A DNA stretch of 64,000 bases from Adineta vaga (lineage: Eukaryota; Rotifera), in NCBI GenBank assembly GCA_021613535.1, contig CP075493.1, positions 1,984,001-2,048,000 of the forward strand, in the 5' to 3' direction. The position numbers and the translations under genes are program-made. This document shows positions 38,243 through 49,098 of this stretch, piece after piece (position 1 is the first letter of the stretch; the number at the start of each line of letters is the position of its first letter). The notes under the pieces are model-generated. The model was given only the letters and a program-made list of their open reading frames with translations, ran no database searches and had not been told where the DNA came from.

Positions 38243-39722
38243 ATGCATTCCCAATTGGTTGTTGTACTTCTCGTCGGTCTTGCTGCATCAGCTTATGCTC
38301 TTGACCTTTCCCATGCTGACAAACGTTCACTTCAAACTGAACCACGTCTCTTTGGTTTCCTCAATGAATTTTATACCACAGTTGTTTATCCACCACTCAA
38401 TCATGTTGTTACCAGTTAGTATTACTAGTCTTGGTGATCATAGAAATTCCTAAGCATTGCATTATATTTTAGACTTAGCTCTTTTGGGCGCTCAATTTTT
38501 AGCTGGTGTTTCTGAAGTCGGTATTCCAGCTCCTGGTGGCCGTATGTTACATCCATCTGAAGCTCAACTTCGTGGTTTCTTTGATGAATTATGGAACAAT
38601 GTTGTCAAACCACCTCTTGAAAACGCTCTCTCAGGTAAATTAGAATACTATCAGAATCAGAAAAGGAAATATCTGAAAATTTTTCTAGGTGTTTCACTTT
38701 TGGCTGCTCAAGTTCTTGCTGGTCTCGGAACCAATGGTGTCAACCTTGGTAAACGCGATTTAACTGAAGCTGAAGCTCGTGATTTCTTTGATGCTCTCTC
38801 TGATGCTTTCAGCAGTGTCTATAGCAACGTTATCCAAAAACCATTAGAAAATGCTCTCTCTGGTAATAATCGTCTAGTTTTTTTATCTACCATTTAAAAT
38901 ATGTTCTTTTTTTCTTCTTAAAGGCGGTGCTTTAATGTTAGCTCAAGTTCTCGCTGGTATGGGTACCAATGGTGTCAGTTTGTCAAGTCTCTTTGGCAAA
39001 CGCGATTTAACTGAAGCTGAAGCTCGTGATTTCTTTGATGCTCTCTCTGATGCTTTCAGCAGTGTCTTTAACAACGTTATCCAAAAACCATTAGAAGATG
39101 CTCTTTCTGGTAATCTTCGTCTAGTTTTTTTTTATTCACCATTTAAAACATTTTCTTTTTTTTACTAAAGGTGGTGCTTTAATGTTAGCTCAAGTTCTCG
39201 CTGGTATGGGTACCAATGGTGTCAGTTTATCAAGTCTCTTTGGCAAACGTGATTTAAGTGAACTCTCTGGTCGTGCTGATGAACTCCGTGGTTTCTTCGA
39301 TACCTTAGGTCAAGGTATCTTAAATGGTTTACAATCAGTTTGGTCCAACGTTCTCCAAAGCCCAGTTGAATCAGCTCTTCAAAGTTCGTTTATAAGTTTT
39401 CTAAGAAGTTTCATTGTAAAATTATTTTTCTAGGTGGTGCTCTTATGGCTGCTCAAGTTCTTGCTGGTCTCGGAACCAACGGTGTCAATCTTGGCAAACG
39501 TGAAGCTCGCGGAGTTTTAAGTGACCTTACTGCTCATGCTAGTAATCTCATTCAAACTCAAGTTAAACCAATTGTTGAAAACGCTCTTGCCGGTATGTAC
39601 AAATAGAACACTTTATTTCTTTTAAACATAAAAACTATTCTAATCTTCTTTTTCTAGCTAGTGCCATTCATCTCGCTGGTGTCTTAGCTAACTTTTCCCA
39701 AAACGGATTTGGTCGTCGTTAA
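38243..39722 (+). CDS. secreted precursor of repeated, probably amidated peptides
   Basis: Seven coding exons (38243-38414, 38473-38634, 38689-38862, 38924-39109, 39171-39383, 39434-39592, 39658-39722), all internal junctions in phase 1, total 376 residues. It begins with a clear signal peptide (MHSQLVVVLLVGLAASAYA). Exons 2-6 each carry a unit: a hydrophobic Ala/Leu/Gly helix (for example ALMLAQVLAGMGTNGV), a processing site (NLGKR or LFGKR), then an acidic amphipathic helix (DLTEAEARDFFDAL) and PLENALSG. The chain ends FGRR-stop. Gly-Lys-Arg and Gly-Arg-Arg are standard cleavage/amidation signals, so 4-5 peptides of about 40-65 residues are predicted. Codons are less AT-rich than nearby, suggesting strong expression. 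AATAAA is at 39773-39778. No family recognised: peptide hormone, host-defence peptide or structural secretion are all possible. Confidence 0.85.
38689..39170 (+). repeat. tandem duplication of exon plus intron
   Basis: Exons 38689-38862 and 38924-39109 share a block of about 70 near-identical bases at their 3' halves. The introns that follow (38863-38923, 39110-39170) are both 61 bp and alignable. The first half of exon 38924-39109 is nearly identical to the first half of exon 39171-39383. This indicates recent duplication or gene conversion of exon-intron units. Confidence 0.85.
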
Positions 39723-40920
39723 AAGGTGTTTGTTGATATTTGCTGAAAAGATTTTATGAATTTTATTTTCTAAATAAAAGACGAATATCTTGACAGTAAT
39801 AGTTTCTTTTCAAACAAAGAAAAAAAAGAAGAAAAGACAATGTCATGTTCAATTGAAAAATTAATTAGATCTATCAAAAGATATTTTCTCTAATATGGAA
39901 GGGCAAGAAGTAGGCAAAATCATATATAAATGCACCTAAGATTCATCGTTCTTTTGAAAAAGAAAGTATTAGAAAGATTAATATCATCCGAGTTTTCCTG
40001 ACAGGTTTTTATTCATATTTTTAACTTCGACTAAGATGTCATGAACATGTTCGCTTTGAGACAACATCTTTCATTTAAATACCATTCACGTCAATCCAGA
40101 TTTAATCATACAAGAAGAAAATTTAATTTCTGTTGAAAAACTAATTTTGTAAAGAAAAGTATTCCGTTCATGAGAAATGATTAATCTCTTCGTATAAACA
40201 TCTGCATACTATGATTTTGTGGGCGTATATTTCGTGTTGTTCAACTACTCGTTTTGTTTTTTCTTCTATATAAAAGTCATTTATATTCTAAATGTAGTTG
40301 TAATTAACACGATATTTTTGCTTTAATTATGTTCATTGTATAATCATTTATCAAACTAACTTGAAAATAGTTTGTTAAGTTCATTTAAGATTATTAAGAT
40401 TAATTAAAATGAAAAACTTCATTTTGTATCGTGTGACAAGATGTATTTGTCGATTTAGCACGATATAATAATCTGAAAGGTATATGAGAAAGAAAAATAT
40501 CTCGTCCGAGATCGTTTAGATTAGAATAGAAATGATGCTAATTCCGAACTACTAATCAACGTTATGATTATATCGTTGCATGTGTGATTGAATGTGAGCA
40601 TTCGATCGGTAAATGATTCTTTCTCGAAGAAAAACACGCATCTATTGTATCTTTTTCTTCTCTCTAGTGTTGCTAATTACATCGATTGATAGATTTTCAT
40701 GTATTTCTTAGATTAATTTTCTCTTTTTATTAATAACTTCGATTGATTTCTGTTTTGATAAAGATAGAAGGGAAATATTTAATGAACAAAAGAAATAACG
40801 CATATACATCGAATCTTTTCTTTCAAATGTATTTTATGTTGGAGAAAAAAAAGAGAAAAGAAAAACGTGATTATAATTTTCGTATATTTTCTTGTTACTT
40901 TTGTATATTGAATATTCTTT
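39723..40920. other. intergenic, nothing recognised
   Basis: 1.2 kb AT-rich, between the 3' ends of two convergent secreted-peptide genes. A TATA-like TATATAAA occurs near 39922 with no evident downstream exon. The frame at 40743-40955 overlaps the neuropeptide gene on the other strand and is rejected. Confidence 0.5.
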
Positions 40921-41253
40921 CTAACTTGCTTGTCGTCGTCTTCGTTTACCCATGAGTAACATACGACTGCGGACACAATCCGAATATTCATGTCCACGGC
41001 CAGTTGCTGGTATTTGATTGCATGGGCGTAAAATTTGTTCAAAATCTGCTGCTTTTTTGAAGAGATAATGATCATTTATAAAAGGACGCATTGGATGTTG
41101 TCGTTGATAATTCAATTGGGCGAATCGATCAAGATCAAATTCATTTCCATCGATATGATCTTCGTTTAATTGATGTTGTGAAGTAGATAAAACCAATAAT
41201 GGAATTGTCAAAGCAATACATACGTAAAACAAAGTTGAGAATTGAATATTCAT
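40921..41253 (-). CDS. candidate neuropeptide precursor, one-disulfide amidated peptide
   Basis: A single exon of 110 residues. Signal peptide at residues 1-25 (hydrophobic core ALTIPLLVL). A spacer ends with dibasic KK (66-67). The predicted mature peptide, residues 68-101, contains two Cys (78 and 93) that would form a 14-residue loop, and ends RMLLM followed by GKRRRR, a strong amidation and cleavage signal. A short tail QAS ends the protein. This organisation is classic for bilaterian neuropeptide precursors: signal, one peptide, convertase sites. I cannot match the peptide to a named family (it is not an obvious CCAP, allatostatin C, elevenin or vasopressin type). A TATA-like element lies 30 bp upstream (41283-41290). 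Confidence 0.75.
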   Translation of the reverse strand: MNIQFSTLFYVCIALTIPLLVLSTSQHQLNEDHIDGNEFDLDRFAQLNYQRQHPMRPFINDHYLFKKAADFEQILRPCNQIPATGRGHEYSDCVRSRMLLMGKRRRRQAS

Positions 41254-42212
41254 ATTGACTAGTAACTTATCTGTGCTGAGATTATATAAAATAGAAGAAA
41301 AAATAACAATAATAATAATTATTTTTTTTCAATTCTTTACAAAATTCTATAGAGAATCAAAAAACGATTCGAGTCCATTAGTCGATCGTTTCCGTATGTA
41401 ATTCTATAAGATCTAGTCTTTCTTGATTTATTAATTCAAGAATAGTCCGAATCAAAAGTGCTATCAACAAGAAAGCAATAACACAATGGATATGAAGAAT
41501 TCAACCGTTCGCAGATCGTTCGGTAATAATATTGAAGCCATTCAACAAAATAACTATATGAAGCGAAACTCTAATGTCTCATAGTTTTTTTCTCATTATC
41601 GATAAGCATTAGTTACTTACAGTAAATAATCAGCATGATCCAAATGGAGTTGAGAAAAAGAACACTGAAAAACTCTTTCGAAAGCTATTTTATAATATCG
41701 TCAAAGAAAGTAGAGCACAACAAAAAGAAATGAGTCTATCTCATCAATATTGTTTTCTCTCGACAGATCTTTAGAAGAAAAGCTCAATAACATGAAGAAA
41801 ATTCGTGCCACATCGTATCTAATTATGATTACTTTGATCCGATCATTGGAAAGCGAAAGATAATAGACGATGATTTACGATCAGATTAACAAATTGATGT
41901 TCATCTGATATGATACGTCAATCGGAAGCATTACAAAGAAAAATATGATGCACGAGTTAGTCAGGCTCACTACGAAATCTTACAGAGTCATGGGTATGAG
42001 AAAAAAGCAACAAGATAGGGAGAGAGAGAGAGAGGCAATGAGTAGGAGAGAACACTAAGCAAGCAATTGTTTGAATGTAGTAGGCGAAACCTTACTTGAC
42101 AAAGTAGAAAACGATAGAAAGCGAAGGATAGAATGAAGCAGAAAGAGAGAAAGAAAGAAGAACGGAAATGACTTTCACATTATAGACGTCACTTGTATTT
42201 CTCTACTGTTAA
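41254..42212. other. intergenic, purine-rich simple sequence
   Basis: About 960 bp with a GA run at 42020-42034 and other purine-rich stretches. No gene seen. Confidence 0.5.
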
Positions 42213-43085
42213 CTAAAGCATACTTCCGCTATCATAATCATGCATATCGACCAATCGTTTAAATAGAGTATCAATCGTTTGAAAACTTTGTGAATTATGA
42301 TTGAGTGTGAAATAAAAATATTGTTCATTTTCTCGTGATAAGATGTTTAATGTTTCAGGAATAAGACCTCCTTGAGATTTGTGTTCACTACATATCCAAA
42401 GAAGAATCATATTATAATCAGGAATATCACTTGATTTACTCAATTTCCATTTACGATTAAATCGAAATTCTCCAGATATTTCAGCTAAATGATTCAATGA
42501 ATAGATCGGTTGATCAGTTAGAACAAATTCGGATCCTCCAATAACGATCGGAATTTTCATAGTTGTTGATTTCTTCTCTTGTAGACGTTTTATTGTTTCT
42601 AATGCTAATAAACCTGATGCTGTATGATGACCATGTGATTGTGTATTCGGTAACATAATTAACATGAGATCATATCCATATTGTCCATTTCCAATTTGAA
42701 TTGTTCTTTCAAGTGATTGAATAATCCATTCTTTATCCCATTGATATAAAAGAACATTATCAACATTTCGATCATATTCCAAATCCAATTGATCATAGAA
42801 AAACAATTTTCGTATGCCAAGAATTTTTCCACTTGCAAATAATTCTTGTTTACGTATTCGTGGTAAATGCTGTCGAGCAATTGTTTCATTCGATAATTGA
42901 AGATTTCCATAGATCGATTCGGATGGTGCAGAATGTTGAAAACCACCCTCACCATTGGTGATACAAACAAGATCAACAGTGGCATTTAATTTATGTGTTA
43001 ATGCATGAAGAAAACCAGAGAAAAGTGTTTCATCATCTGGATGAGCAATAATCACTAAAACAGTTAATGCAAAACCTATCATCAT
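42213..43085 (-). CDS. PIG-L / LmbE-family de-N-acetylase
   Basis: An intronless frame of 290 residues. The zinc-binding motif AHPDDE is at residues 14-19 right after the first hydrophobic strand, followed by CITNGEGG, the arginine-rich RIRKQELFASGKILGI (where the family usually has RxxE) and the second metal motif SHGHHTASG (about 151-159). Members hydrolyse N-acetyl groups from GlcNAc-containing substrates: GlcNAc-PI in GPI synthesis, mycothiol or bacillithiol precursors and antibiotics in bacteria. Eukaryotic PIG-L has an N-terminal membrane anchor and a different sequence around the motifs; the resemblance here is to bacterial LmbE-like proteins, so horizontal origin is plausible, with no direct proof. 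Substrate unknown. Confidence 0.88.
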   Translation of the reverse strand: MMIGFALTVLVIIAHPDDETLFSGFLHALTHKLNATVDLVCITNGEGGFQHSAPSESIYGNLQLSNETIARQHLPRIRKQELFASGKILGIRKLFFYDQLDLEYDRNVDNVLLYQWDKEWIIQSLERTIQIGNGQYGYDLMLIMLPNTQSHGHHTASGLLALETIKRLQEKKSTTMKIPIVIGGSEFVLTDQPIYSLNHLAEISGEFRFNRKWKLSKSSDIPDYNMILLWICSEHKSQGGLIPETLNILSRENEQYFYFTLNHNSQSFQTIDTLFKRLVDMHDYDSGSML

Positions 43086-44310
43086 CTTAACTGATGTCTT
43101 ATGTTAGTTCATTTTTTGTTTTGGTTAGATAAAATATTGACAAAAAAGATTAGATAGATTAATTTATTATTTTCTTGTCAAATGTCATTCAAGTACATCC
43201 TGTAAGAGAGATAACAATACCTGTTTTTCTTCATCTATTGTTTGTCACAGAACAGATATGTTTTTTATATTCATGATTATTATATTGTTAATCGGAAAAT
43301 TTGTATGAAATACGAACGTTGTTGACAGCACTTCATCTTGCTTGAATAGACATGTAACATAATTCCACAACTTAGTTTTATTAAAAAAGAAAGAAAAACT
43401 ATTCTCTTTTTCTCCCATCCATAATTGTTTGACGTGAGAAGAATATGTTATGATGATATTAAAATTTTCCTAACTAAGATTATTACTACCTAGATATGTT
43501 TTTCAATACGAAAGAAAAGAATGATAAATTATTTCATCATATTTACGAAGACAAGAACAAGTGTTGTATTTAGTTACTGATCTTATATACCATCTGCTTA
43601 TGGTAATTATTGAACTCTATGTATAATTCAGAATAGGTGTTTATATATATATATAAAAGATTCCATTTGTTATTTCCGAGTTAAACGTTTACAAAATTAT
43701 GATAATTATCGGAAACATTAACGATTATTTGAAAAACATGACTTAAATGAAAGGTTACAATAAAAATATCTGTTCGAAACTTTTCTACTTTATCAATAAT
43801 AAAATACAAAAATGTCCCGAAACTTTCCATTTAACAGAGTTGTTATTAAAAGCAAAGGAAATTAAATATTTCTAAAAAAATCTTTATGTTGAGTAATTTC
43901 ACTTGAACTAGATCTGCTTGACTAATTGAAACCGTATAAATTTTTGGAATTAATTCAATAATTGTTAAGATGTTCTCCTTTTCTCTTTCATTACGATATA
44001 GTGACTAAAGTAATTTTTTACATGTAAGAAAAATACTGAACATACAAGTACGCCACCTTTCGAAAGGACGTCCTTAATATTACATTGGTTTTTTAGTTGT
44101 GTTTTGACCTTGATGAAAATCTGTAGATATAAACAAAACAAAACTAGATAATCATCAACAAAGTATTAGTTCAAATGAAATCGAATGTTTTTTTCTGGTA
44201 TTTCTTTACTCAAAATCTAGCCTTGCAATCATTTGTATGTAAATTGATTCATTAAATACTTGTATATCTCTTAGTGACGATATTTTTCATCTCTAATATG
44301 TCATAAATAT

Positions 44311-44350
<40 letters not shown>

Positions 44351-45004
44351 AAATCCATCACGATATAAGAATAAATGTTGTAACATCATAGTTCGAAGAA
44401 TTCTGATGTAATATAGTAGAAAAAAAGCACACTTCCTTGAACCACGTGTTACGTAAAAATGTGCTGTTAGTGACCTAAATTACTTCTTCTTCTTCTTCTC
44501 CTCTTTTTTCTACGTTCAATGTTTGTTCTGTTCATCTAATAGAATGAAGAAAAATTTCTTCATTCAGTACAGTACTTCTTTGTAACAATTTTCAATGCCG
44601 CTGTGATTCTTTACCCTCTAGAAGGACAGAAAAGAGAAGAGAAAAAAAACGTTAAGAAAAAGAACGTCAAACCCGTCAAGTATGCTATTGCACTTTTTTT
44701 TTATTAAAATACGAAAGGAAGAAAAAGAACTATTATAACATCGAAACTTTCTTTGTACAGTACGACAAAAGTCCTGATGCTACATCTTCTTGCTGTTCTT
44801 CTCAAGGTTCTTTCTTTCCTCCTCTTTATTAAATCAAAGAAAGAAAAGAAGAAAAAAAAAGTTGAGTGAGGAGGCCTTCATGTTCCAAGGTATATGTGAG
44901 TGTTACATAAAAAAAACGCGAAGAGAAAAAGAAAAAATCGTTTGTGATTCTCTCTGAATCGGCATAACATATTCGAAACAAGTTACTGTACACACGTGTA
45001 TAAC
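43086..45004. other. large intergenic region with GA repeat
   Basis: 1.9 kb, the second longest gene-free stretch. It contains a perfect GA run at about 44316-44345 and CTT repeats near 44488-44499. The minus-strand frame 44829-45020 is rejected because it overlaps the first exon of the Ig gene and has no motif. Nothing else recognised. Confidence 0.5.
44316..44345. repeat. (GA)n microsatellite
   Basis: About 15 uninterrupted GA units, the longest dinucleotide run in the window. Confidence 0.9.
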
Positions 45005-46550
45005 ATGGAAATATCTGCAAGATTTTTGATTTTACTCAATAGTTTTTGTAAGTGAACGATTGTCCTTGACGTTCATGTTCATGTCAATATATATCTTTTA
45101 GTTATTGGTATCAATGGAAGAACCAATCCTCGATTTGATATGCGAGATAAAGATGGAATTATTTTTGATCCAATTGCTCCACGAGCTGGTGAACGATTAA
45201 TAGCAAAATGTACATTAGTTGGTCTTACAGATACAGATAAACGAAGTGTAAGTATACGAAGTTCAAGATTTTATCGTGAATAGATTGAATAATGAAACAC
45301 ATTTTCTATTTTAGGTCAGTTGGGAATTACATCGTTTAAATGATAATAAAAAATTCTTCTTAGCAACAGATGATCAAGTATTTCAATTTGCTCAACCAAC
45401 ACGTCGACTCTATGCTGAACATGATATGGATTCAAGTGATTGGTATTTAATATTCGATCCATTAGATCGAGAAGATTATGGTGATTTAACTTGTATGTTA
45501 GCGGATACTGGTTATAATAATTCAATTTATCTCAAACGACGTTTAGTCGTCTATAGTGAACCATTTGTTGTACAATCATCAACAAAAGATATTGAAGTTA
45601 GTGAAGGTGATAATATTCTTTTACAATGTTTTGCACAAGGTTTACCACCACCACAGATTCAATGGATGAAAGCAGATGCTAGTCCATTACCAGATGGAAA
45701 TATTCGTGTTATTGGTGTAAGTATTTATCTATTTAATTGATGTTTATTTTCTCTAATTGACTATTTCTAGGCTGTTGAACTTCCAATCAATGATATTCGA
45801 AAACAAGATCGTGGAATTTATAAATGTCTAGCAATTAATCTTGTTGGTTATGGTGATGTATGGACTCTTAAAGTTAATGTAAAATGTATGTATTCATATT
45901 CTTATTCAACTCATTATCGTTACTGTTTTGTTTTTCAGTTCCACCTTATATTCGTTGTCCATATCCAATGGTTGGTCAAGCTGTTAGTTTTATGGTTGAT
46001 ATTTACGTTGAATGTTATGTTCATGGTTATCCACCACCACGTATTACTTGGTAAACATGAAAATGAATATTTCAATTTGATGAACTATATTTGGCAATTG
46101 TTTTAGGTATAAAAATGATTACGGTGGTCAAATATCTAGTTCAATGAGTGTTGATGTTCTTCGACCAATATGGAATTCATATAAATATAAAATCGAAGCA
46201 ACAATACCTGAACCGAATATATGTACTGATTGTATTCTTTCTCGTTTAACCATTATCAATGTTGAAGCCAGTGATTTGGGTTCATATGTAATTAATGCAA
46301 CAACAAATGATAAACCTTATCGAACAGCACTGGATTCTGTCTTTGTTTATGGTAGAGTTTATTTTTTCTTATCGAATTAATCATTTTTTTCTTTCTTCTT
46401 CTTATAGAAACACCTGATTGCCAACAATTCATCACTCATCGCGATAATATCGGTTGTAAACGTATTCGTTTTACAACAAATAAAGCTTCATCCCCTATTT
46501 TTCCATCCGTTTCATTCTTATTCGTAATTATACTTGCAATTTTGATCTAG
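45005..46550 (+). CDS. three-Ig-domain cell adhesion protein (lachesin/IgLON-like), probably GPI-anchored
   Basis: Seven exons (45005-45047, 45102-45247, 45315-45716, 45771-45885, 45939-46050, 46107-46351, 46408-46550) give 401 residues. A short signal peptide (MEISARFLILLNSF) is split by the first intron. Ig1 has IAKCTLVG, VSWELH and DYGDLTCML. Ig2 has ILLQCFAQGLPPPQIQW and DRGIYKCLAINLVGYGD, the usual Cys-Trp-Tyr-x-Cys pattern of I-set domains. Ig3 has YVECYVHGYPPPRITWYKND and ASDLGSYVINAT, where the expected second Cys after Tyr is replaced by Val. The C-terminus is a short spacer (NKASS) followed by a purely hydrophobic tail (FLFVIILAILI-stop), as in GPI signals. Such proteins act in neural or epithelial adhesion. 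AATAAA is at 46941-46946. Confidence 0.86.
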
Positions 46551-47002
46551 AAATTTCTCGTCTTCTGTATATCTTCGATCTCAATCGAAATAGTAAATCA
46601 TCATACATTCCTCTTCGTTCAATCGAATTCGTACTTTAGGTTTCTTTTTTTTTCTTCTTTTCATAATAATCACATTCCACAGGGAATAAAAACATCGCTT
46701 TCGTAGTTCGATACATTTATAGGATGTATGCTTCTATTCGAAAAGAATGAACGGTCTTTTCTTCGTTTAGATGAGAAATATTCTTTCGAATAAATCGAAG
46801 ATTGAGTTTTTGTTATTGTGCATTGTAAATTGTATTCGAATGCTGCTTATAAATATCGATATTTTCTATTTTTATATTTCTGTCTATGTAAAGTTTTCAT
46901 CTATATGATTCGTGTTTTTTTTAAATTGGTATTCAATTGAAATAAATAGACTTATAATATTGTTGCAATTTTGAAATGAAATAAAATTCTTTGATTTATT
47001 AG
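46551..47002. other. 3' UTR of the Ig gene and spacer
   Basis: 452 bp; includes the AATAAA at 46941-46946. An acceptor-like TTTATTAG directly precedes the next ATG at 47003, hinting at a spliced leader exon of the coiled-coil gene. Confidence 0.5.
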
Positions 47003-48376
47003 ATGACTTCTATGACACGATCGTCGATTACTGGACTTTATCATCCGAAATGTTCGAGAACTAGTCTTGGTTCACCATTACCTAGTCTCTCATTATCAGA
47101 TCATCAAAATTCACAAATGAAGACATCGACTATGCATCGAATATTGTATGCTGATAAGTCGGATGGAATGAATTCATTGATCAACTCTTCTCGATCATAT
47201 TCAAATCTTGATCTTTCAAATACTTCTTCTTCTTCTTCTTCTTCATCATCGACAGTTGATCAATCGGTTCTTGAAGCTCAACTTAAACGAGCAATATCAT
47301 GCAATGGAGTCATGGAAGCAAGTATCAAACGATTACGTACTGAGACACGTAATTCAATAGAAGATTTACGAGATAAAAATGATGTAAGTCTTTTGAAAAG
47401 ATTTTTCTTATTCAACATTTTTGTTCTTCAGTCATTAGAACGTTCTCTTCATGAAGCTAGAATCAAAATTTCTGAATTACAACATGAAATAGATAAATCA
47501 AAACAAGCAATAATAACTTCCAATAATATTGTCACTCCAATGTCTCTATATGAACAACAAATCAATACGTTACAAAAGGACAAACTTGAATTACAAAATG
47601 TAAGTTTATTTTCAACAAAAAGATTCGATTTGATTTCTTTTTCTGCATTTAGAACCAAAATTTACATTCAAAAGAAGTTACTCAATTAGAACAAACAATT
47701 AATGATTTAAAGCATCGATTAATTGATACTGAAAATCAATTAAAATTGAGTCAAATTGAACAAGATAAATTGAATAGGTTTGATTTTTAAATGATTATTT
47801 AAATCTTAAACTATGATCTTATTAATTTAGTATCAATAAAGAAATATTACATCAATCGATTGACAAAAGCAAACAAATCGAACAATTACAAAAACGTATT
47901 CTAGTAAATATTGATCTATAACCTTTTAATCCATTGATTCTATTTGATTATTTCTAGGAAACTGAATTAATCATATCAACTCAGAATCAAACGAATGTTA
48001 TTAATCATTCATTAGTCGATGATACTAAACGAATACATGATATTCGTTATGAAAATGATCAATTAAAACGAGAAATTGAATTACTTAAGTAATTTTCAAT
48101 TCAATATTGTTTTTCTTCGATTTATTCAAAAGAAAATTCTAATATTTAGATTGAAATGTAATGAACGAATTTTACACGAAGAAGAACTTCGTACATTACG
48201 AAATCAAGCAAATACAAGTCAAAATTATCGAATATTAATAGCAAAACAAGAAGCAGAGATTCTCGTAAGATAAAAAATTTTATTCAAAAAAGCAGAAGAA
48301 AAAAAACATACATTTTTTTCTTTAATAGAAACTTCGTGAACAGTTGACAAATGAAACCAAACATGATGTCATTTAA
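47003..48376 (+). CDS. coiled-coil protein, unrecognised
   Basis: Seven exons (47003-47383, 47432-47599, 47653-47777, 47831-47903, 47958-48088, 48150-48264, 48329-48376) encode 346 residues. The first 90 residues are Ser-rich and disordered, with a run of about nine Ser. From about residue 95 to the end the chain is a continuous heptad-rich coiled coil (for example LEQTINDLKHRLIDTENQL and EIELLKLKCNERILHEEELR). No globular domain and no specific family signature were found. Centrosomal, ciliary or spindle-associated roles are typical for such proteins but this is only inference. The stop is 10 bp from the stop of the Ly6 gene on the other strand. Confidence 0.8.
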
Positions 48377-48386
48377 TTTATTGTCC

Positions 48387-48887
48387 TTAGTTTTGTATAT
48401 TTTCATAGATATATAAGCATATAAATATAAAAAACAACAAAACCAAAGATGGATAATGTCGAAGACTTGTATTACAATAATCTGTACCACAACAATACAT
48501 TTGAACATCTCCTGTGTTTGTAGGAGTTGCACAATAAAAAACAGAACCTTTGGATACTAAACGACGACCATCACCTAAATTTAAAACTGTTTTCTAAACG
48601 AACAAAAACGAATACTTTTTCTTCGCAAAAAAAAAGAAAATCAAACACTTACGGTACATTGGGCAAGAAAATTTGTATTATTAGTTACTGTCACATAAGG
48701 ATAATTTGATGTGAATGGTTCAGGACAATCGGTACATTGATAACATAAAACAGAATTTACACTTGGAAGATCTACGAGGAAGAAAAAAAAATATTCCAAT
48801 GATTTTTTCTCAAATGATCATGAGAAAAGATTCACACTTACTGTATAAAATGAAAGTTCCAAGTAATAATAGTTGAATTTGTAACAT
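48387..48887 (-). CDS. Ly6/uPAR three-finger protein, probably GPI-anchored
   Basis: Three minus-strand exons (48842-48887, 48653-48771, 48387-48593) encode 123 residues. Signal peptide MLQIQLLLLGTFILY; the mature start has LCYQCTDC. The domain ends with the hallmark YCCGTDYCN (the CC...CN motif of Ly6/three-finger folds). After it a hydrophobic tail (LVLLFFIFICLYIY) fits a GPI signal or a membrane helix. Exon phases (1, 0) are the same as in the divergent neighbour at 49099-49510, so the two are paralogues. Ly6 proteins modulate receptors and channels or act in septate junctions. The three-finger name covers many non-venom proteins; nothing here suggests a toxin. Confidence 0.85.
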
Positions 48888-49098
48888 CTCTTCCGGTCGT
48901 GTATATAATCAATGTTTTCGCTTTGATCGATGGTCTACAAATGATATAATTCAAGGTGAATAAATATTTTCCTTCTACTGAGAGGTGGAAAGAACGATTC
49001 ATTGATTGTCAATCATTTATCTTCATACCTCCGCATTAGTCAATAGAAAGAAATATTTCAATTCTATTCAATGATTATAGAACATTTCATTCGTAATC
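48888..49098. promoter_or_regulatory. 211-bp divergent promoter between two Ly6 genes
   Basis: The start codons of the two Ly6-like genes are only 211 bp apart in opposite orientation, so both promoters must lie in or overlap this interval. No TATA consensus was picked out. Confidence 0.5.

Noticed and set aside
30038-41253. Ligand-receptor pairing of the GPCR with the nearby neuropeptide-like genes
   Set aside because: Physical proximity in a eukaryotic genome is not evidence for pairing; left as a testable idea only.
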